Source: Duganella zoogloeoides (GTDB taxonomy: Bacteria; Pseudomonadota; Gammaproteobacteria; Burkholderiales; Burkholderiaceae_D). From it: DNA of 64,000 bases. A model generated the notes under the pieces. The model was given only the letters and a program-made list of their open reading frames with translations, made no database searches and was not told where the DNA came from. The stretch covers positions 930,001 to 994,000 of the forward strand of contig NZ_CP140152.1 in NCBI RefSeq assembly GCF_034479515.1, given 5' to 3'. Positions 41,694 to 52,101 of this stretch are shown piece by piece. The translations under genes were made by a program, and so were the position numbers. Each line of letters opens with the position of its first letter. The first letter of the stretch is position 1.

Positions 41694-41703
41694 TGTCTGA
41701 TAT
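41694..41703 (+). promoter_or_regulatory. Shared galactose-locus motif upstream of dgoK
   Basis: TGTCTGATAT, identical to a 10-mer upstream of the TonB receptor gene and differing by one base (TATCTGATAT) from one upstream of the SMP-30-like gene at 49903. It lies 61 nt before the dgoK start. Confidence 0.45.
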
Positions 41704-41764
41704 TTCATTGGCGGCATGACTGTCGATTCCGTAACATCTTGGCAGCATAGAAAAGGATTTCATA

Positions 41765-42661
41765 GTGGACAAGACCATACTCGGCGTTGACTGGGGTACC
41801 AGCAACCGGCGCGCCTATCTGATCGATCAACAAGCCAACTGCCTGGCCGAGTACGAGGATGACCAGGGCATGCTGGCCGTGGGCGGGCGCGAGCGCTTCG
41901 GCGCCTCGCTCGACGGCCTGCGCGCCGCCATGGGCATCGACGCCGCCGTCCCGGTCATCATGTCGGGCATGGTCGGCAGCGCCTCGGGCTGGCAGGAAGT
42001 GAACTACCTCGACGCCTCGGTGCCGCTGACCGAATTGCCGGCGCACCTGGCGCAAGTGAATGACGCTCCGTGGTCGGCCAACTGCCACATCGTGCCCGGC
42101 TACGCGTACCGTCGCGGCCCGTCGGCCGACGTCATGCGCGGCGAGGAAACCCAGCTGCTCGGCGCCGTGGTGCTGGGCCAGCGCGACGGCTGGCTGGTGC
42201 TGCCGGGAACCCACAGCAAGTGGGTGCTGCTCAAGGACGGCGTGATCCAGTCGCTGTCCACGTACATGACCGGCGAACTGTTCGCCATGCTGTCCAAGGG
42301 CGGCACGCTGTCGTCCATGATGGGCGGCGATACCAGCGACGCCACCGGCTTCGCCGCCGGCCTTGACCAGGCTGGCGTGGGCGAACCGCTCTCGAACACC
42401 CTGTTCCGCGTGCGCGCCGGCGTGGTGTCGCGCAGCGCCCCGGTCGAGCAGGCCGCCGCGTTTGTCAGCGGCTTGCTGATCGGCGCCGAATTCGCCGCCG
42501 CCGCCCGCAGCCTGCCGGCCGGCGGCACCATCACTGTCATCGGCTCGCCGGCGCTGGCCAAGCGCTACGCCGTAGCCGCCCAGCACTTTGGCCTGCAATG
42601 CCAGGTGCTCGATCCACATCGCGTGTATTGCACTGCGATTTCCCAATTCATCAAGGGCTGA
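41765..42661 (+). CDS. dgoK: 2-dehydro-3-deoxygalactonokinase
   Basis: 298 aa ASKHA-fold sugar kinase: DWGTSNRRAYLID (phosphate-1), MSGMVGSASGW, GEETQLLGA, LPGTHSKWV, then a C-terminal GTITVIGSPALAKRY ATP-binding stretch. Phosphorylates 2-keto-3-deoxygalactonate to KDPGal in the De Ley-Doudoroff pathway. The start is a GTG with AAGGA upstream. dgoA follows after 2 bp, so both are in one operon with the lactonase and, across a weak terminator, the GH53 galactanase. Confidence 0.95.
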   Translation: MDKTILGVDWGTSNRRAYLIDQQANCLAEYEDDQGMLAVGGRERFGASLDGLRAAMGIDAAVPVIMSGMVGSASGWQEVNYLDASVPLTELPAHLAQVNDAPWSANCHIVPGYAYRRGPSADVMRGEETQLLGAVVLGQRDGWLVLPGTHSKWVLLKDGVIQSLSTYMTGELFAMLSKGGTLSSMMGGDTSDATGFAAGLDQAGVGEPLSNTLFRVRAGVVSRSAPVEQAAAFVSGLLIGAEFAAAARSLPAGGTITVIGSPALAKRYAVAAQHFGLQCQVLDPHRVYCTAISQFIKG

Positions 42662-42663
42662 AC

Positions 42664-43284
42664 ATGACTATTTCCCATCCAACCACGCCACTGGTCGCCA
42701 TCCTGCGCGGTCTGCAACCTGCCGAGGCGGTCGATGTCGCCAAGGTGCTGTACAACGCCGGCTTCCGCGCGCTGGAAGTGCCGCTGAACCGCCCGGGTGC
42801 GCTCGAATGCATCGCCGCCATCGTCAAGCTGAACCTGCCGGATACCCTGGTCGGCGGCGGTACCATGCTCAGCGTGGCGCACGTGGAAGCCGTGTACGAA
42901 GCGGGCGGCCGCCTGCTGGTCTCGCCCAACTGCAACCCGGCCGCGATCCGTCGCGCCGCCGAGCTGGGCATGTACTGCGCACCTGGCGTGGCCACCCCGA
43001 CCGAAGCGTTTGCCGCACTGGACGCCGGCGCCCATGCATTGAAGCTGTTCCCGGCCGAGATGGTCGGTCACGGCGGCCTGAAAGCCATGCTGAGCGTGGT
43101 GCCGGCCGGCACGCCTATGTGGCCGGTGGGCGGCGTCACGCCCGAGACCATGGCCGGCTGGAAGAAAGCCGGCGCCACCGGTTTCGGCATCGGCGGCGCG
43201 CTGTTCACGCCGGGCGTATCGCTGGAAGAACTGGGCGAACGCGCGGCGGCGTTCGTGGGCGCCTGGCGCGCACTGGCTGCCTGA
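42664..43284 (+). CDS. dgoA: 2-dehydro-3-deoxy-6-phosphogalactonate aldolase
   Basis: 206 aa class I aldolase of the KDPG/KDPGal family. Motifs: LVAILRGLQPAEAVDVA at the N-terminus, ALEVPLNRPGALE with the conserved Glu, GGGTMLSV, and the Schiff-base lysine in HALKLFPAEMVG. Cleaves KDPGal into pyruvate and glyceraldehyde 3-phosphate. The ATG at 42664 is chosen over a longer frame that runs into dgoK; the spacing to the dgoK stop (2 bp) supports coupling. Confidence 0.95.
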   Translation: MTISHPTTPLVAILRGLQPAEAVDVAKVLYNAGFRALEVPLNRPGALECIAAIVKLNLPDTLVGGGTMLSVAHVEAVYEAGGRLLVSPNCNPAAIRRAAELGMYCAPGVATPTEAFAALDAGAHALKLFPAEMVGHGGLKAMLSVVPAGTPMWPVGGVTPETMAGWKKAGATGFGIGGALFTPGVSLEELGERAAAFVGAWRALAA

Positions 43285-43311
43285 TCTAAAAAAATAAAGG
43301 AGACAAAAACG

Positions 43312-44193
43312 ATGAGTAAGCACGACGTGCAATGCCTGTGGGACCTGGGTGCGCAACTGGGCGAAGGCCCGCTGTGGGTGGCTGAAGAACAGCGCCTGTA
43401 TTTCGTTGACCTGAAAAGCAAGACGCTGCACGCGTTCGATACCGAGACCGGCCAGCGCCACGCCTGGGAAATGCCGGACTACGTCTGCTGGCTCATCGCG
43501 CGCGCCGACGGCGACGGCTTCATGGCCGGCCTGCGCCACGGCATCGCCCGCGTGTGGCTCGAACCGGAATTGCGCATCGAATACATCGCCCATCCGTTTG
43601 CCCCGGGCAGCGACCTGCGCCTGAACGACGCCAAAGTCGATCACCAGGGCCGCATCTGGGCCGGCTCCATGCACAACACCGACTACGCGCAGGCGGTCGG
43701 CGCGCTGTTCCTGCTCGACAAGGACCTGTCGCTGACGGTGGCCGATGCCGGCTACCACATCTGCAACGGCCCCACCTTCAGCCGTGACGGCGCCACCATG
43801 TTCCACACCGACAGCTTCGAAGGCCGCATCTACGCCTACCCGCTGGCGGCCGACGCCACCCTGGGCGAGCCGCGCGTGTGGCGCCAGTTCGCCGAAGGCG
43901 AAGGTTCGCCCGACGGCATGACGGTCGACAGCGAAGGCTGCGTGTGGGTAGCGCAGTGGGGCGGCGGCCGTGTATGCCGCTATTCGCCCGACGGCGACCT
44001 GCTCGAGACGATCCGCGTGCCCGTCCGCAATCCCGCGTCGTGCACGTTCGGCGGCCCGGACTTCAAAACGCTGTTCATCACCACCGCCAGTGAAGACAAC
44101 ACGCCCGAGCAACTGAAAGAATTCCCGCTCACGGGCGGCCTGTTCGCGGTGCGCGTGGATGTTGCCGGCATTCCGGCGGCACGCTTCGGCTAA
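43312..44193 (+). CDS. SMP-30/LRE-family aldonolactonase
   Basis: 293 aa six-bladed propeller. The metal and catalytic residues of SMP-30 lactonases are present in order: Glu in LGEGPLWV, Asn in DLRLNDAKVD, Asn in HICNGPTFS, Asp in SPDGMTVDSEG. The family includes gluconolactonase, L-arabinonolactonase and galactonolactonase. Being 27 bp after dgoA, with GGAG upstream, it most likely opens D-galactono-lactone to galactonate. No signal peptide, so cytoplasmic. An L-arabinonolactone role is also possible if arabinogalactan is used. Confidence 0.9.
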   Translation: MSKHDVQCLWDLGAQLGEGPLWVAEEQRLYFVDLKSKTLHAFDTETGQRHAWEMPDYVCWLIARADGDGFMAGLRHGIARVWLEPELRIEYIAHPFAPGSDLRLNDAKVDHQGRIWAGSMHNTDYAQAVGALFLLDKDLSLTVADAGYHICNGPTFSRDGATMFHTDSFEGRIYAYPLAADATLGEPRVWRQFAEGEGSPDGMTVDSEGCVWVAQWGGGRVCRYSPDGDLLETIRVPVRNPASCTFGGPDFKTLFITTASEDNTPEQLKEFPLTGGLFAVRVDVAGIPAARFG

Positions 44194-44202
44194 GGTTATC
44201 TG

Positions 44203-44233
44203 ACGCGCCGCCGCTGCGGCGGCGCGTTCTTCC
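44203..44233 (+). terminator. Hairpin after the lactonase gene
   Basis: 11-bp GC-rich perfect stem ACGCGCCGCCG / CGGCGGCGCGT with a CTG loop, followed by a weak T-rich TCTTCC. It lies 10 bp after the lactonase stop and could terminate or attenuate dgoKA-lactonase transcripts before the GH53 gene. Confidence 0.6.
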
Positions 44234-44332
44234 ATGACTCGTTTGTTGTGCCGCGCAAGGCGGCAGGGGGAGGTGCGCACTGGTGGTTGGCAGTTCCGTT
44301 TCATCCAAAACAAAAAAGACACTGGAGATCAC

Positions 44333-45316
44333 ATGAATTTCAAGAAAATGCTTGCCGCGTTCTGCGGCATGGCGCTGACCTTGGCCGCCTCGACGGCCTC
44401 GGCACAAAGTTTCGCCAACGGCGCCGACGTGGGCTGGGTCAGCCAGCAGGAATCCGCCGGCTATGCGTTCTACAACAGCAGCGGCGTCAAGACCGACCCG
44501 TTCGTGCTGCTGAAAAATCTGAATATCAACGCCATCCGCCTGCGCGTGTGGGTCAAGCCCGGCTGGAACGACGGCGCCGATGTGCTGTACAAGGCCAAGC
44601 GCGCCGCAGCGCAAGGTCAGCGCATCATGATCGACTTCCACTACAGCGACAGCTGGGCCGACCCCGGCCAGCAAACCAAGCCGTCCGCGTGGGCCAACCA
44701 TACCCTGGCGCAGCTGAACAACGACGTGTACAGCCACACCCAGGGCACACTCAACTACCTGAAATCGAACGGCATCAACGTCGAGTGGGTGCAGGTCGGT
44801 AACGAGATCAACAGCGGCATGTTGTGGCCGGAAGGGAAGACCACCAGCTTCGCCAACCTGGCCGGCCTGATCAACAGCGGCTACAACGCCACCAAGGCCG
44901 TGTACCCGAACGCCAAGGTGATCCTGCACCTGGCCAACGGCTACGACAACGCGGTGTTCCGCTGGTTCTTCGATGGCGTCAAAGGCGCGGGCGCCAAGTG
45001 GGACGTGATCGGCATGTCGCATTATCCACCGCCAGCGGACTGGACCAACTACAACAACCGCATCTCGATCAACATGAAGGACATGGTGGCGCGCTACGCC
45101 AAGCCGGTGATGGTGACCGAGGTGGGCATGGACTGGACGCAAGCTGCAACGTCCAAGGCCATGGTGGCCGACCTGCTGACCAAGACCAAGGCGCTGGGCT
45201 CCAACGGCCTGGGCGTGTTCTATTGGGAGCCACAGGCATACCCGAGCTGGCAGGGCTATACGTTTGGGGCACTGGACGGCAGCGGCAAGTTTACCATCGC
45301 GCTCGATCCCTTCTGA
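44333..45316 (+). CDS. Secreted GH53 endo-beta-1,4-galactanase (arabinogalactanase)
   Basis: 327 aa from the ATG at 44333 with TGGAG upstream. Signal peptide with cleavage after AQS-proximal TASA (residue 24). GH53 signatures: ADVGWVSQQE, NAIRLRVWVKP, IDFHYSDSWADPGQQTKP, acid/base Glu158 in QVGNEINSGMLWP and nucleophile Glu263 in VTEVGMDW. It cleaves beta-1,4-galactan side chains of pectin type I arabinogalactan. The galactooligosaccharides would feed the TonB receptor and GH2 beta-galactosidase encoded further down. Compact single-domain enzyme without a carbohydrate-binding module. Confidence 0.94.
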   Translation: MNFKKMLAAFCGMALTLAASTASAQSFANGADVGWVSQQESAGYAFYNSSGVKTDPFVLLKNLNINAIRLRVWVKPGWNDGADVLYKAKRAAAQGQRIMIDFHYSDSWADPGQQTKPSAWANHTLAQLNNDVYSHTQGTLNYLKSNGINVEWVQVGNEINSGMLWPEGKTTSFANLAGLINSGYNATKAVYPNAKVILHLANGYDNAVFRWFFDGVKGAGAKWDVIGMSHYPPPADWTNYNNRISINMKDMVARYAKPVMVTEVGMDWTQAATSKAMVADLLTKTKALGSNGLGVFYWEPQAYPSWQGYTFGALDGSGKFTIALDPF

Positions 45317-45375
45317 GCGTAATTGCAGGTTGGCGGGAATCAGGGGAGAATGCGTCGTTTGAACCTCCGAGACGC

Positions 45376-45804
45376 ATGATGAAAAAAAATCCTCCCCGCT
45401 ACCTGCACCTGGCACCGGCAGACGAATTGCCGGTACTCGAAGCGCTCGATCACTTCAAGGCTGTGCTGGTGGTCGATGTGGACGTGCTGGAAACGGTACG
45501 CTGGGACATCAGCCGCTGGCTGGTCGAGTCAGGCTGCAAATACGCCATGGTGTGGGGCAAGGACGCCGAGCAGTGGCAAGAGTCGATCGACGACGCCCAC
45601 CTGGAAGCAACCAACTACGAAGACGTGGACGAAGCCGACCTGGTGATCACCACGTCGCACGAGGACGACGACCTCTCCGAAGTCTTCTGGTTCGCCCAGC
45701 ACCGCGCCAGCCACCCCGCGCACGAGCTGCACGACACCCTGATCGTGCATATCGCCGATGCGCCGCGTCGCGAGGAAATCGAGGACCAGTTCCACGACGC
45801 TTGA
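45376..45804 (+). CDS. Small acidic protein of unknown function
   Basis: 142 aa from the ATG at 45376 (MMKKNPPRYLHLAPADELP). Predicted alpha/beta protein with VLVVDVDVLETVRWDISRWLVESGCKYAMVWG, then an acidic stretch (DDAHLEATNYEDVDEADLVITTSHEDDD) and LHDTLIVHI. No signal peptide or membrane helix. Similar proteins occur in other Proteobacteria as uncharacterised families; I cannot give a function. It is followed by a bidirectional terminator shared with groEL. Confidence 0.75.
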   Translation: MMKKNPPRYLHLAPADELPVLEALDHFKAVLVVDVDVLETVRWDISRWLVESGCKYAMVWGKDAEQWQESIDDAHLEATNYEDVDEADLVITTSHEDDDLSEVFWFAQHRASHPAHELHDTLIVHIADAPRREEIEDQFHDA

Positions 45805-45815
45805 TTGCAAACGTG

Positions 45816-45855
45816 AAAAAGCCCGCGCAGGCCAAAAGCTTGCGCGGGCTTTTTT
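45816..45855. terminator. Bidirectional terminator between the small acidic protein gene and groEL
   Basis: GCCCGCGCA / TGCGCGGGC 9-bp perfect stem with A5 before and T6 after, so it can terminate both the plus-strand gene ending at 45804 and groEL on the minus strand. Confidence 0.9.
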
Positions 45856-45896
45856 GTTGGCAAGCCAGGCTCCACAGAGCCTGACCGGCCGGCACA

Positions 45897-47567
<1,671 letters not shown>

Positions 47568-47608
47568 TTAAGTTGGAAATCGTGGACCAGTGATTGCAAT
47601 GAATGCAA

Positions 47609-47899
47609 TTACTTGGTGACGATCGCCATGATGTCTTCTTCGCGCATGACCATCAGTTCCTGGCCGTCGATCTTGACGGTCTGGCCGGCGTATTTGCCGA
47701 ACAGGACGCGGTCGCCTACTTTGACATCCAGAGGACGGACTTTGCCGTCTTCCAGGATCTTGCCATTGCCAACGGCGAGGACTTCGCCTTGATCCGGTTT
47801 TTCAGCAGCCGCATCAGGGATGATCAGGCCGGATGCAGTCTTGGTTTCCTGGTCGAGACGTTTGACGATAACGCGATCGTTCAAAGGGCGAAGGTTCAT
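47609..47899 (-). CDS. groES: 10-kDa co-chaperonin GroES
   Basis: 96 aa from the ATG at 47899 ([20 protein letters not shown]), chosen over a longer frame because AAGGAG lies 7 nt upstream. The mobile loop [13 protein letters not shown] and the roof region are present. Caps GroEL. First gene of the operon, behind a CIRCE element and a strong promoter. Confidence 0.99.
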   Translation of the reverse strand: MNLRPLNDRVIVKRLDQETKTASGLIIPDAAAEKPDQGEVLAVGNGKILEDGKVRPLDVKVGDRVLFGKYAGQTVKIDGQELMVMREEDIMAIVTK

Positions 47900-47991
47900 A
47901 CAAAACTCCTTAATTAACAATGGTACAGTTGGTTGCTGTTTCAATCACATTGCAGGGATCGCCACAGCGCAAAGTTGGACAAGAGACTTTG

Positions 47992-48018
47992 TTAGCACTC
48001 TCTCGTAACGAGTGCCAA
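47992..48018. promoter_or_regulatory. CIRCE element (HrcA operator) of groESL
   Basis: TTAGCACTC-N9-GAGTGCCAA, matching the CIRCE consensus TTAGCACTC-N9-GAGTGCTAA with one mismatch. It begins at the -10 box and covers the predicted transcription start, 93 bp upstream of groES. Confidence 0.95.
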
Positions 48019-48046
48019 TTATAGGGACGACATCCCTGTATTTCAA
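48018..48046 (-). promoter_or_regulatory. Sigma70 promoter of groESL
   Basis: On the minus strand TTGAAA (48046-48041), a 17-bp spacer, then a perfect TATAAT (48023-48018). The start site falls near 48011, inside CIRCE, giving direct repression by HrcA. Confidence 0.9.
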
Positions 48047-48142
48047 GGCACAAGATTTGTGAAAGCGCAAAAAAGCAGCGATGTGATGTCTGAGTGGCAA
48101 CAGAATTCGGCGATATCGAGAAAAGTCTCGGCGTTGCCGAGA

Positions 48143-48472
48143 CTATGACGACGGCTGCAAGGCGATCACGGCCATGCCCGCCAGGGCCAGGCCGGCGCCG
48201 GCCATGTCGTACCGGGTCAGCGCCACGCCGTCCACCAGGCGCAGCCACAGCAGTGCGACGGCGATGTAGGCGCCGCCGTAAGCGGCGTAGGTGCGCGCCG
48301 CGCCGGTGGGATGCAAGGTCAGCAGCCAGGCAAACAGGGCCAGCGACAGGGCCGCCGGCAACAGCAGCCATGGCGACTTGTCCTGCCGCAGGACCAGCCA
48401 GGGCAGGTAGCAGCCGACGATTTCGGCGATGGCGGTGATGAAGAAGAGGGCGGCAAGTTTGATGAAATCCAT
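48143..48472 (-). CDS. YnfA/UPF0060-family small membrane protein
   Basis: 109 aa from the ATG at 48472 with four predicted membrane helices. Family features: [24 protein letters not shown] at the N-terminus, [27 protein letters not shown], and [15 protein letters not shown]. YnfA proteins resemble small-multidrug-resistance transporters, and a role in efflux has been suggested for some. Neighbours (groES upstream on the same strand but transcribed away, dgoD) do not help. Confidence 0.9.
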   Translation of the reverse strand: MDFIKLAALFFITAIAEIVGCYLPWLVLRQDKSPWLLLPAALSLALFAWLLTLHPTGAARTYAAYGGAYIAVALLWLRLVDGVALTRYDMAGAGLALAGMAVIALQPSS

Positions 48473-48511
48473 GCCGTCATGATACCGGGTGGGCGCAGTA
48501 GCGGGGCGTAT

Positions 48512-48536
48512 AAAAAAAGCCGGCAATCACGCCGGC
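48512..48536 (-). terminator. Intrinsic terminator of dgoD
   Basis: GCCGGC / GCCGGC stem with 6-nt loop and seven T residues on the minus strand, 20 bp after the dgoD stop. Confidence 0.8.
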
Positions 48537-48555
48537 TTCGGTTACCACGATTGCA

Positions 48556-49704
48556 TCACCACTCGGCGACGCTGCCATCCTTGTGGCGCCAGACCGGGTT
48601 GCGCCAGTCGCCGGCGTTCTTGCTGGCGGCGATCACGCGTTCTTCGTCCACTTCCACGCCCAGGCCAGGCTTGCGCAGCGGCGCGCAATAGCCGTCGACG
48701 ATCTTGAAGTCTTCCTTGTTGATCACGTAGTCGAGCAGCTCGCCGCCCTTGTTGTAGTGGATGCCCATGCTTTGCTCTTGCAGCACGGCGTTGTACGACA
48801 CGAAGTCCACCGCCAGGCACGAAGCCAGGGCAACCGGACCGAGCGGGCAGTGCGGCGCCAGCGTGATGTCGTAGGCTTCGGCCATCGAGGCGATTTTCAG
48901 GCACTCGGTGATGCCGCCGGCGTGCGACAAATCTGGCTGCACGATCGACAGGCCGCCGGCCGCGAACACGTTCTTGAACTCGAAGCGCGAATACATGCGC
49001 TCGCCGGCTGCCAGCGGGATCGAGGTCATCTCGGCCAGGCGCGGGTAGTATTCGGCTTGCTCGGCCAGGACCGGCTCTTCCACGAACAGCGGACGGAACT
49101 GCTCCAGTTCGCGCAGCAGGGTCTTGGCCATCGGCGCGGCCACGCGGCCGTGGAAGTCCAGGCCGAATTCGATGGTGTTGCCGAACGCTTCGCGGATTTC
49201 CGCCACGCGCTTGACCGCTTCATCGACCGCTGCCGACGTATCGAGCAGGCCCAGTTCTTCGGTGCCGTTCATCTTGAAGGTGTCGAAGCCGCCTTCTTTC
49301 AGTTTGGCGATCTGTTCGATGATGTCGGCAGGACGGTCGCCGCCCACCCAGCTGTACATCTTCATGCGGTCGCGCACCAGGCCGCCCAGCAGTTCGTACA
49401 CGGGCTGGCCCAGGACCTTGCCCTTGATGTCCCACAGCGCCTGGTCGATACCGGCGATCGCGCTCATCAGGATGGCGCCGCCACGGTAGAAGCCGGCGCG
49501 GTACATGGTTTGCCACAGGTCGTTGATGCGCGACGGGTCCTGGCCGATCAAATACGGCTCCATTTCCTGGACGGCCGTTTCCACGGTGCGGGCGCGGCCT
49601 TCGATGACCGGTTCGCCCCAGCCGACTACGCCTTCATCGGTTTCGATTTTCAGCAGCATCCAGCGCGGTGGAACACGGTAGGTCGTCAGTTTGGTGATTT
49701 TCAT
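48556..49704 (-). CDS. dgoD: D-galactonate dehydratase
   Basis: 382 aa from the ATG at 49704 ([15 protein letters not shown]). Enolase-superfamily enzyme of the mandelate-racemase branch: [12 protein letters not shown] (Asp metal ligand and His), FVEEPV and ERMYSRFEF (metal Glu residues), [11 protein letters not shown], and the base [13 protein letters not shown] (His). It dehydrates D-galactonate to 2-keto-3-deoxygalactonate, the DgoK substrate. Encoded alone on the minus strand, divergent from the second SMP-30-like gene, with a palindromic operator candidate in between. Confidence 0.94.
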   Translation of the reverse strand: MKITKLTTYRVPPRWMLLKIETDEGVVGWGEPVIEGRARTVETAVQEMEPYLIGQDPSRINDLWQTMYRAGFYRGGAILMSAIAGIDQALWDIKGKVLGQPVYELLGGLVRDRMKMYSWVGGDRPADIIEQIAKLKEGGFDTFKMNGTEELGLLDTSAAVDEAVKRVAEIREAFGNTIEFGLDFHGRVAAPMAKTLLRELEQFRPLFVEEPVLAEQAEYYPRLAEMTSIPLAAGERMYSRFEFKNVFAAGGLSIVQPDLSHAGGITECLKIASMAEAYDITLAPHCPLGPVALASCLAVDFVSYNAVLQEQSMGIHYNKGGELLDYVINKEDFKIVDGYCAPLRKPGLGVEVDEERVIAASKNAGDWRNPVWRHKDGSVAEW

Positions 49705-49824
49705 AGGGGTGAGGAATGAGAGTAAGTTCAATGAACAGCACACAGTCTAAAACGGCGCCCCGCTATGGAAATATGATTAATTCGCCACAAACCATATCAT
49801 TATCGAATACCAGAAATAAACAAG

Positions 49825-49851
49825 TCAGCTATCTGATATCAAGATAGCTGA
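49825..49851. promoter_or_regulatory. Palindromic operator candidate between dgoD and the SMP-30-like gene
   Basis: Perfect 10-bp inverted repeat TCAGCTATCT / AGATAGCTGA around a 7-nt centre (GATATCA). It contains TATCTGATAT at 49830-49839, one base from the TGTCTGATAT motif near dgoK and the TonB receptor gene. It is 51 nt from the plus-strand start and 120 nt from dgoD, well placed to regulate both. Confidence 0.55.
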
Positions 49852-49902
49852 TAGTGATTTTTTTATATCTGTCGGACGCCGGCCGCGCTTACACTCAGCG
49901 TC

Positions 49903-50856
49903 ATGATAGACATCTCCACGCCTGCCATCGCCGCCGTCGCTGCGGACGCCATCCTGCTGCAGCGCGGCGGCCGCACCGGCGGTGTCCTGCGCTGGGACGC
50001 AGCCGGCAACTGCTGGCGCTGGTCCGATCCGCTGACCGGCCTGTTGTACAACTGGCCGTCTGCTGGCGCTGCTACCCGGTCCACACCGCCTGCCATGACC
50101 GCTACGGCCGCAACGGCGGGCAGCTTGCGCTTGTCCGAAAGCGCCTGCGCGCTGGCCGCCTGCGCCTCCGGGCGCCTGCTGCTGGGGCAGGGCAAGCGGC
50201 TGGGTATGGTCGAGTTGCCGGCGGCCGGCAGTGTCGCCAGGACGCTACAGTCGCAAGTGTTGTTGACGGTGGACGCGGCCGAGCCGCGCACGGCGATCAG
50301 CGACGGCTGCACCGACCGCGCCGGCAATTTTGTGTTCGGCACCGCCAATACCGCCAGCGATCAGCGCCCGATCGGCAGCTTTTACCAGTACTCGCAACGT
50401 CACGGCCTGCGCCGGCTGGCGCTGCCAGTGGTGGTGCGCGCGACCGGCATCGCCTTCAGCGCCGACGGCGCCCGCATGTTGTTCGCCGACGGCAACCGCA
50501 TCCTGCACTGTACGTATGATGCCGACCGTGCCAGGGTTGGCAATGCCACCACGTTTGCCGAGTCGGATGTGGCCGTGGGCGCGGCCGTGATCGACAGCGC
50601 CGACTGCCTGTGGAGCATCCAGGGCGCCGAACTGGTGCGGTACGACGCCGGCGGCGCCGTGCTCTGCCGTATTGCGCTCGAAGGCGCTGCACCGGTCGCG
50701 CTGGCCTTTGGGGGCGAAGGCCTGGCGCACTTGCTGTTGTTGGGTCACGACGGCGCCTTGTACGGTTTGCCGTCCGGCTTGCTCGATAGCGCCACCGCTG
50801 GCATCGCCGACACGCTGTTCGACGACATGGCGCCCGCAGTACAGGCCGTCGGCTAG
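49903..50856 (+). CDS. SMP-30-like propeller protein lacking the lactonase metal site
   Basis: 317 aa, same fold signatures as SMP-30 lactonases (SDGCTDRAGNFVFGT, ATGIAFSADGARMLFADG, VIDSADCLWSIQG) and similar length. Compared with the lactonase at 43312, the expected ligands are replaced: no LGEGP Glu near the N-terminus, Ser for Asn in the ...ISDGC segment, Thr-Gly for Asn-Gly before IAFS, and Gly for Asp in AVGAAV. It is therefore probably not a lactonase in the known sense. No signal peptide. It is divergent from dgoD and lies 108 bp before the LysR gene. A sugar-binding or regulatory role is a guess. Confidence 0.75.
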   Translation: MIDISTPAIAAVAADAILLQRGGRTGGVLRWDAAGNCWRWSDPLTGLLYNWPSAGAATRSTPPAMTATAATAGSLRLSESACALAACASGRLLLGQGKRLGMVELPAAGSVARTLQSQVLLTVDAAEPRTAISDGCTDRAGNFVFGTANTASDQRPIGSFYQYSQRHGLRRLALPVVVRATGIAFSADGARMLFADGNRILHCTYDADRARVGNATTFAESDVAVGAAVIDSADCLWSIQGAELVRYDAGGAVLCRIALEGAAPVALAFGGEGLAHLLLLGHDGALYGLPSGLLDSATAGIADTLFDDMAPAVQAVG

Positions 50857-50964
50857 CAAGCGCGGGACGAGGAGGAAACGGGCGGGTGCGCGCGCCCGCA
50901 GAATGCGGCTTCGCCACGCTAGTCGCGCGTGCTCTACCTTTCGGGCGGTATAATAATCGCCAAT

Positions 50965-51924
50965 ATGACCGATTCCCGCTCCGACCGCTTTGTCCGCTCC
51001 CACCTGAAGACCCGCCACCTGGTATTGCTGGTGGAACTCGGCCGTCACGGTTCCATCGCGCACGCGGCGCAAGCCGCCAATCTGACTCAACCCGGTGCGT
51101 CCAAGTTGCTGGGCGAGCTTGAACACGCCCTCGGCGTGCAACTGTTCGAACGCCTGTCGCGCGGCGTGGCGCCCACCTGGTATGGCAAGGTGCTGATCCG
51201 CCGCGCTGGCGCGGCGCTGGCCGAGATGGACGCGGCGCACCAGGAAGTGATGGAACTGCTGTCGGGCCTGCGCGGACGCGTCGGCATCGGCTCGGTGCTG
51301 GCGCCAGCCACCTCGCTGGTGCCCAAGGCCATCAACCTGCTCAAGTCGCGCCATGCGCGCGTGCACGTGTCGGTCAAGATGTCCACCAGCAAAGTGCTGG
51401 TGGAGCGGCTACGCAGCGGTGAGCTCGATCTGGTAGTCGGCCGCATCCTCGACACCGCTGCCGCCGACGAACTGCATTTCGAACCACTCACCGACGAGCC
51501 GCACCTCTTGATCGCACGCAGCGACCATCCGCTGGCCGGCCGTACCGATTTGCAGCTCGAAGAACTGGTGCGGCAATGCTGGATACTGCCGCCGGCCGGC
51601 AGCATCCTGCGCGACCGCCTGACGGCCCTGTTCCTGTCGCACGGCCTCGAGCAGCCCGCCGAAACCGTCGAGACGCAAGACTTGCCGGTGGTGGCCAGCC
51701 TGCTGATGAACAGCGACATGATCGTCGCACTGCCGGCCGAGGCGGTGCAGGCCTACCTGCAGACCGGGCTGATGGCGATCCTGCCGTTCGACCTGGGCGT
51801 GAGCATGGATTCGTTCGGCATTGTGACGCGCAAGCGACACCAGCTCTCCCCGGGCGCCGACGCCATGCTGCTGGCGCTGCGCGACACCGCCACCACCATG
51901 TATCCCCACTACAGCAAGCCGTAA
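50965..51924 (+). CDS. LysR-type regulator of the galactose locus (GbpR-like)
   Basis: 319 aa from the ATG at 50965; the frame extends 12 codons upstream through a promoter-like TATAAT. N-terminal winged HTH (LKTRHLVLLVELGRHGSIAHAAQAANLTQPGASKLL) and a C-terminal periplasmic-binding-like effector domain (GRVGIGSVLAPATSLV, ELDLVVGRILDT, LADEPHLLIARSDHPL-type region). LysR genes of the galactose-binding-protein-regulator (GbpR) type often sit beside galactose or galactonate genes. It lies between dgoD and the TonB receptor gene and is the best candidate for binding the shared TGTCTGATAT-type sites. The -10-like box at 50949-50954 leaves almost no leader. Confidence 0.88.
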   Translation: MTDSRSDRFVRSHLKTRHLVLLVELGRHGSIAHAAQAANLTQPGASKLLGELEHALGVQLFERLSRGVAPTWYGKVLIRRAGAALAEMDAAHQEVMELLSGLRGRVGIGSVLAPATSLVPKAINLLKSRHARVHVSVKMSTSKVLVERLRSGELDLVVGRILDTAAADELHFEPLTDEPHLLIARSDHPLAGRTDLQLEELVRQCWILPPAGSILRDRLTALFLSHGLEQPAETVETQDLPVVASLLMNSDMIVALPAEAVQAYLQTGLMAILPFDLGVSMDSFGIVTRKRHQLSPGADAMLLALRDTATTMYPHYSKP

Positions 51925-51959
51925 ATAGCAAAGCTGACAAACTGTTTACGCTTTTTGTA

Positions 51960-51969
51960 TGTCTGATAT
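51960..51969 (+). promoter_or_regulatory. Shared galactose-locus motif upstream of the TonB receptor
   Basis: TGTCTGATAT, identical to the motif at 41694-41703. A second, inverted TTGATAT lies 8 nt downstream (51977-51983), giving a loose dyad. It is 132 nt before the receptor start. Confidence 0.45.
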
Positions 51970-52101
51970 ACGAACTTGATATGGGCCAACGTCAATAAGC
52001 TATTGGCCTCCCAACTTCGGTTTCGATAGCATCCCGTCTTATCCGTCCGATGTGGTTCAAAGATCAGAGACGGAACTACACAGACACTGGAGATGCACAT
52101 A

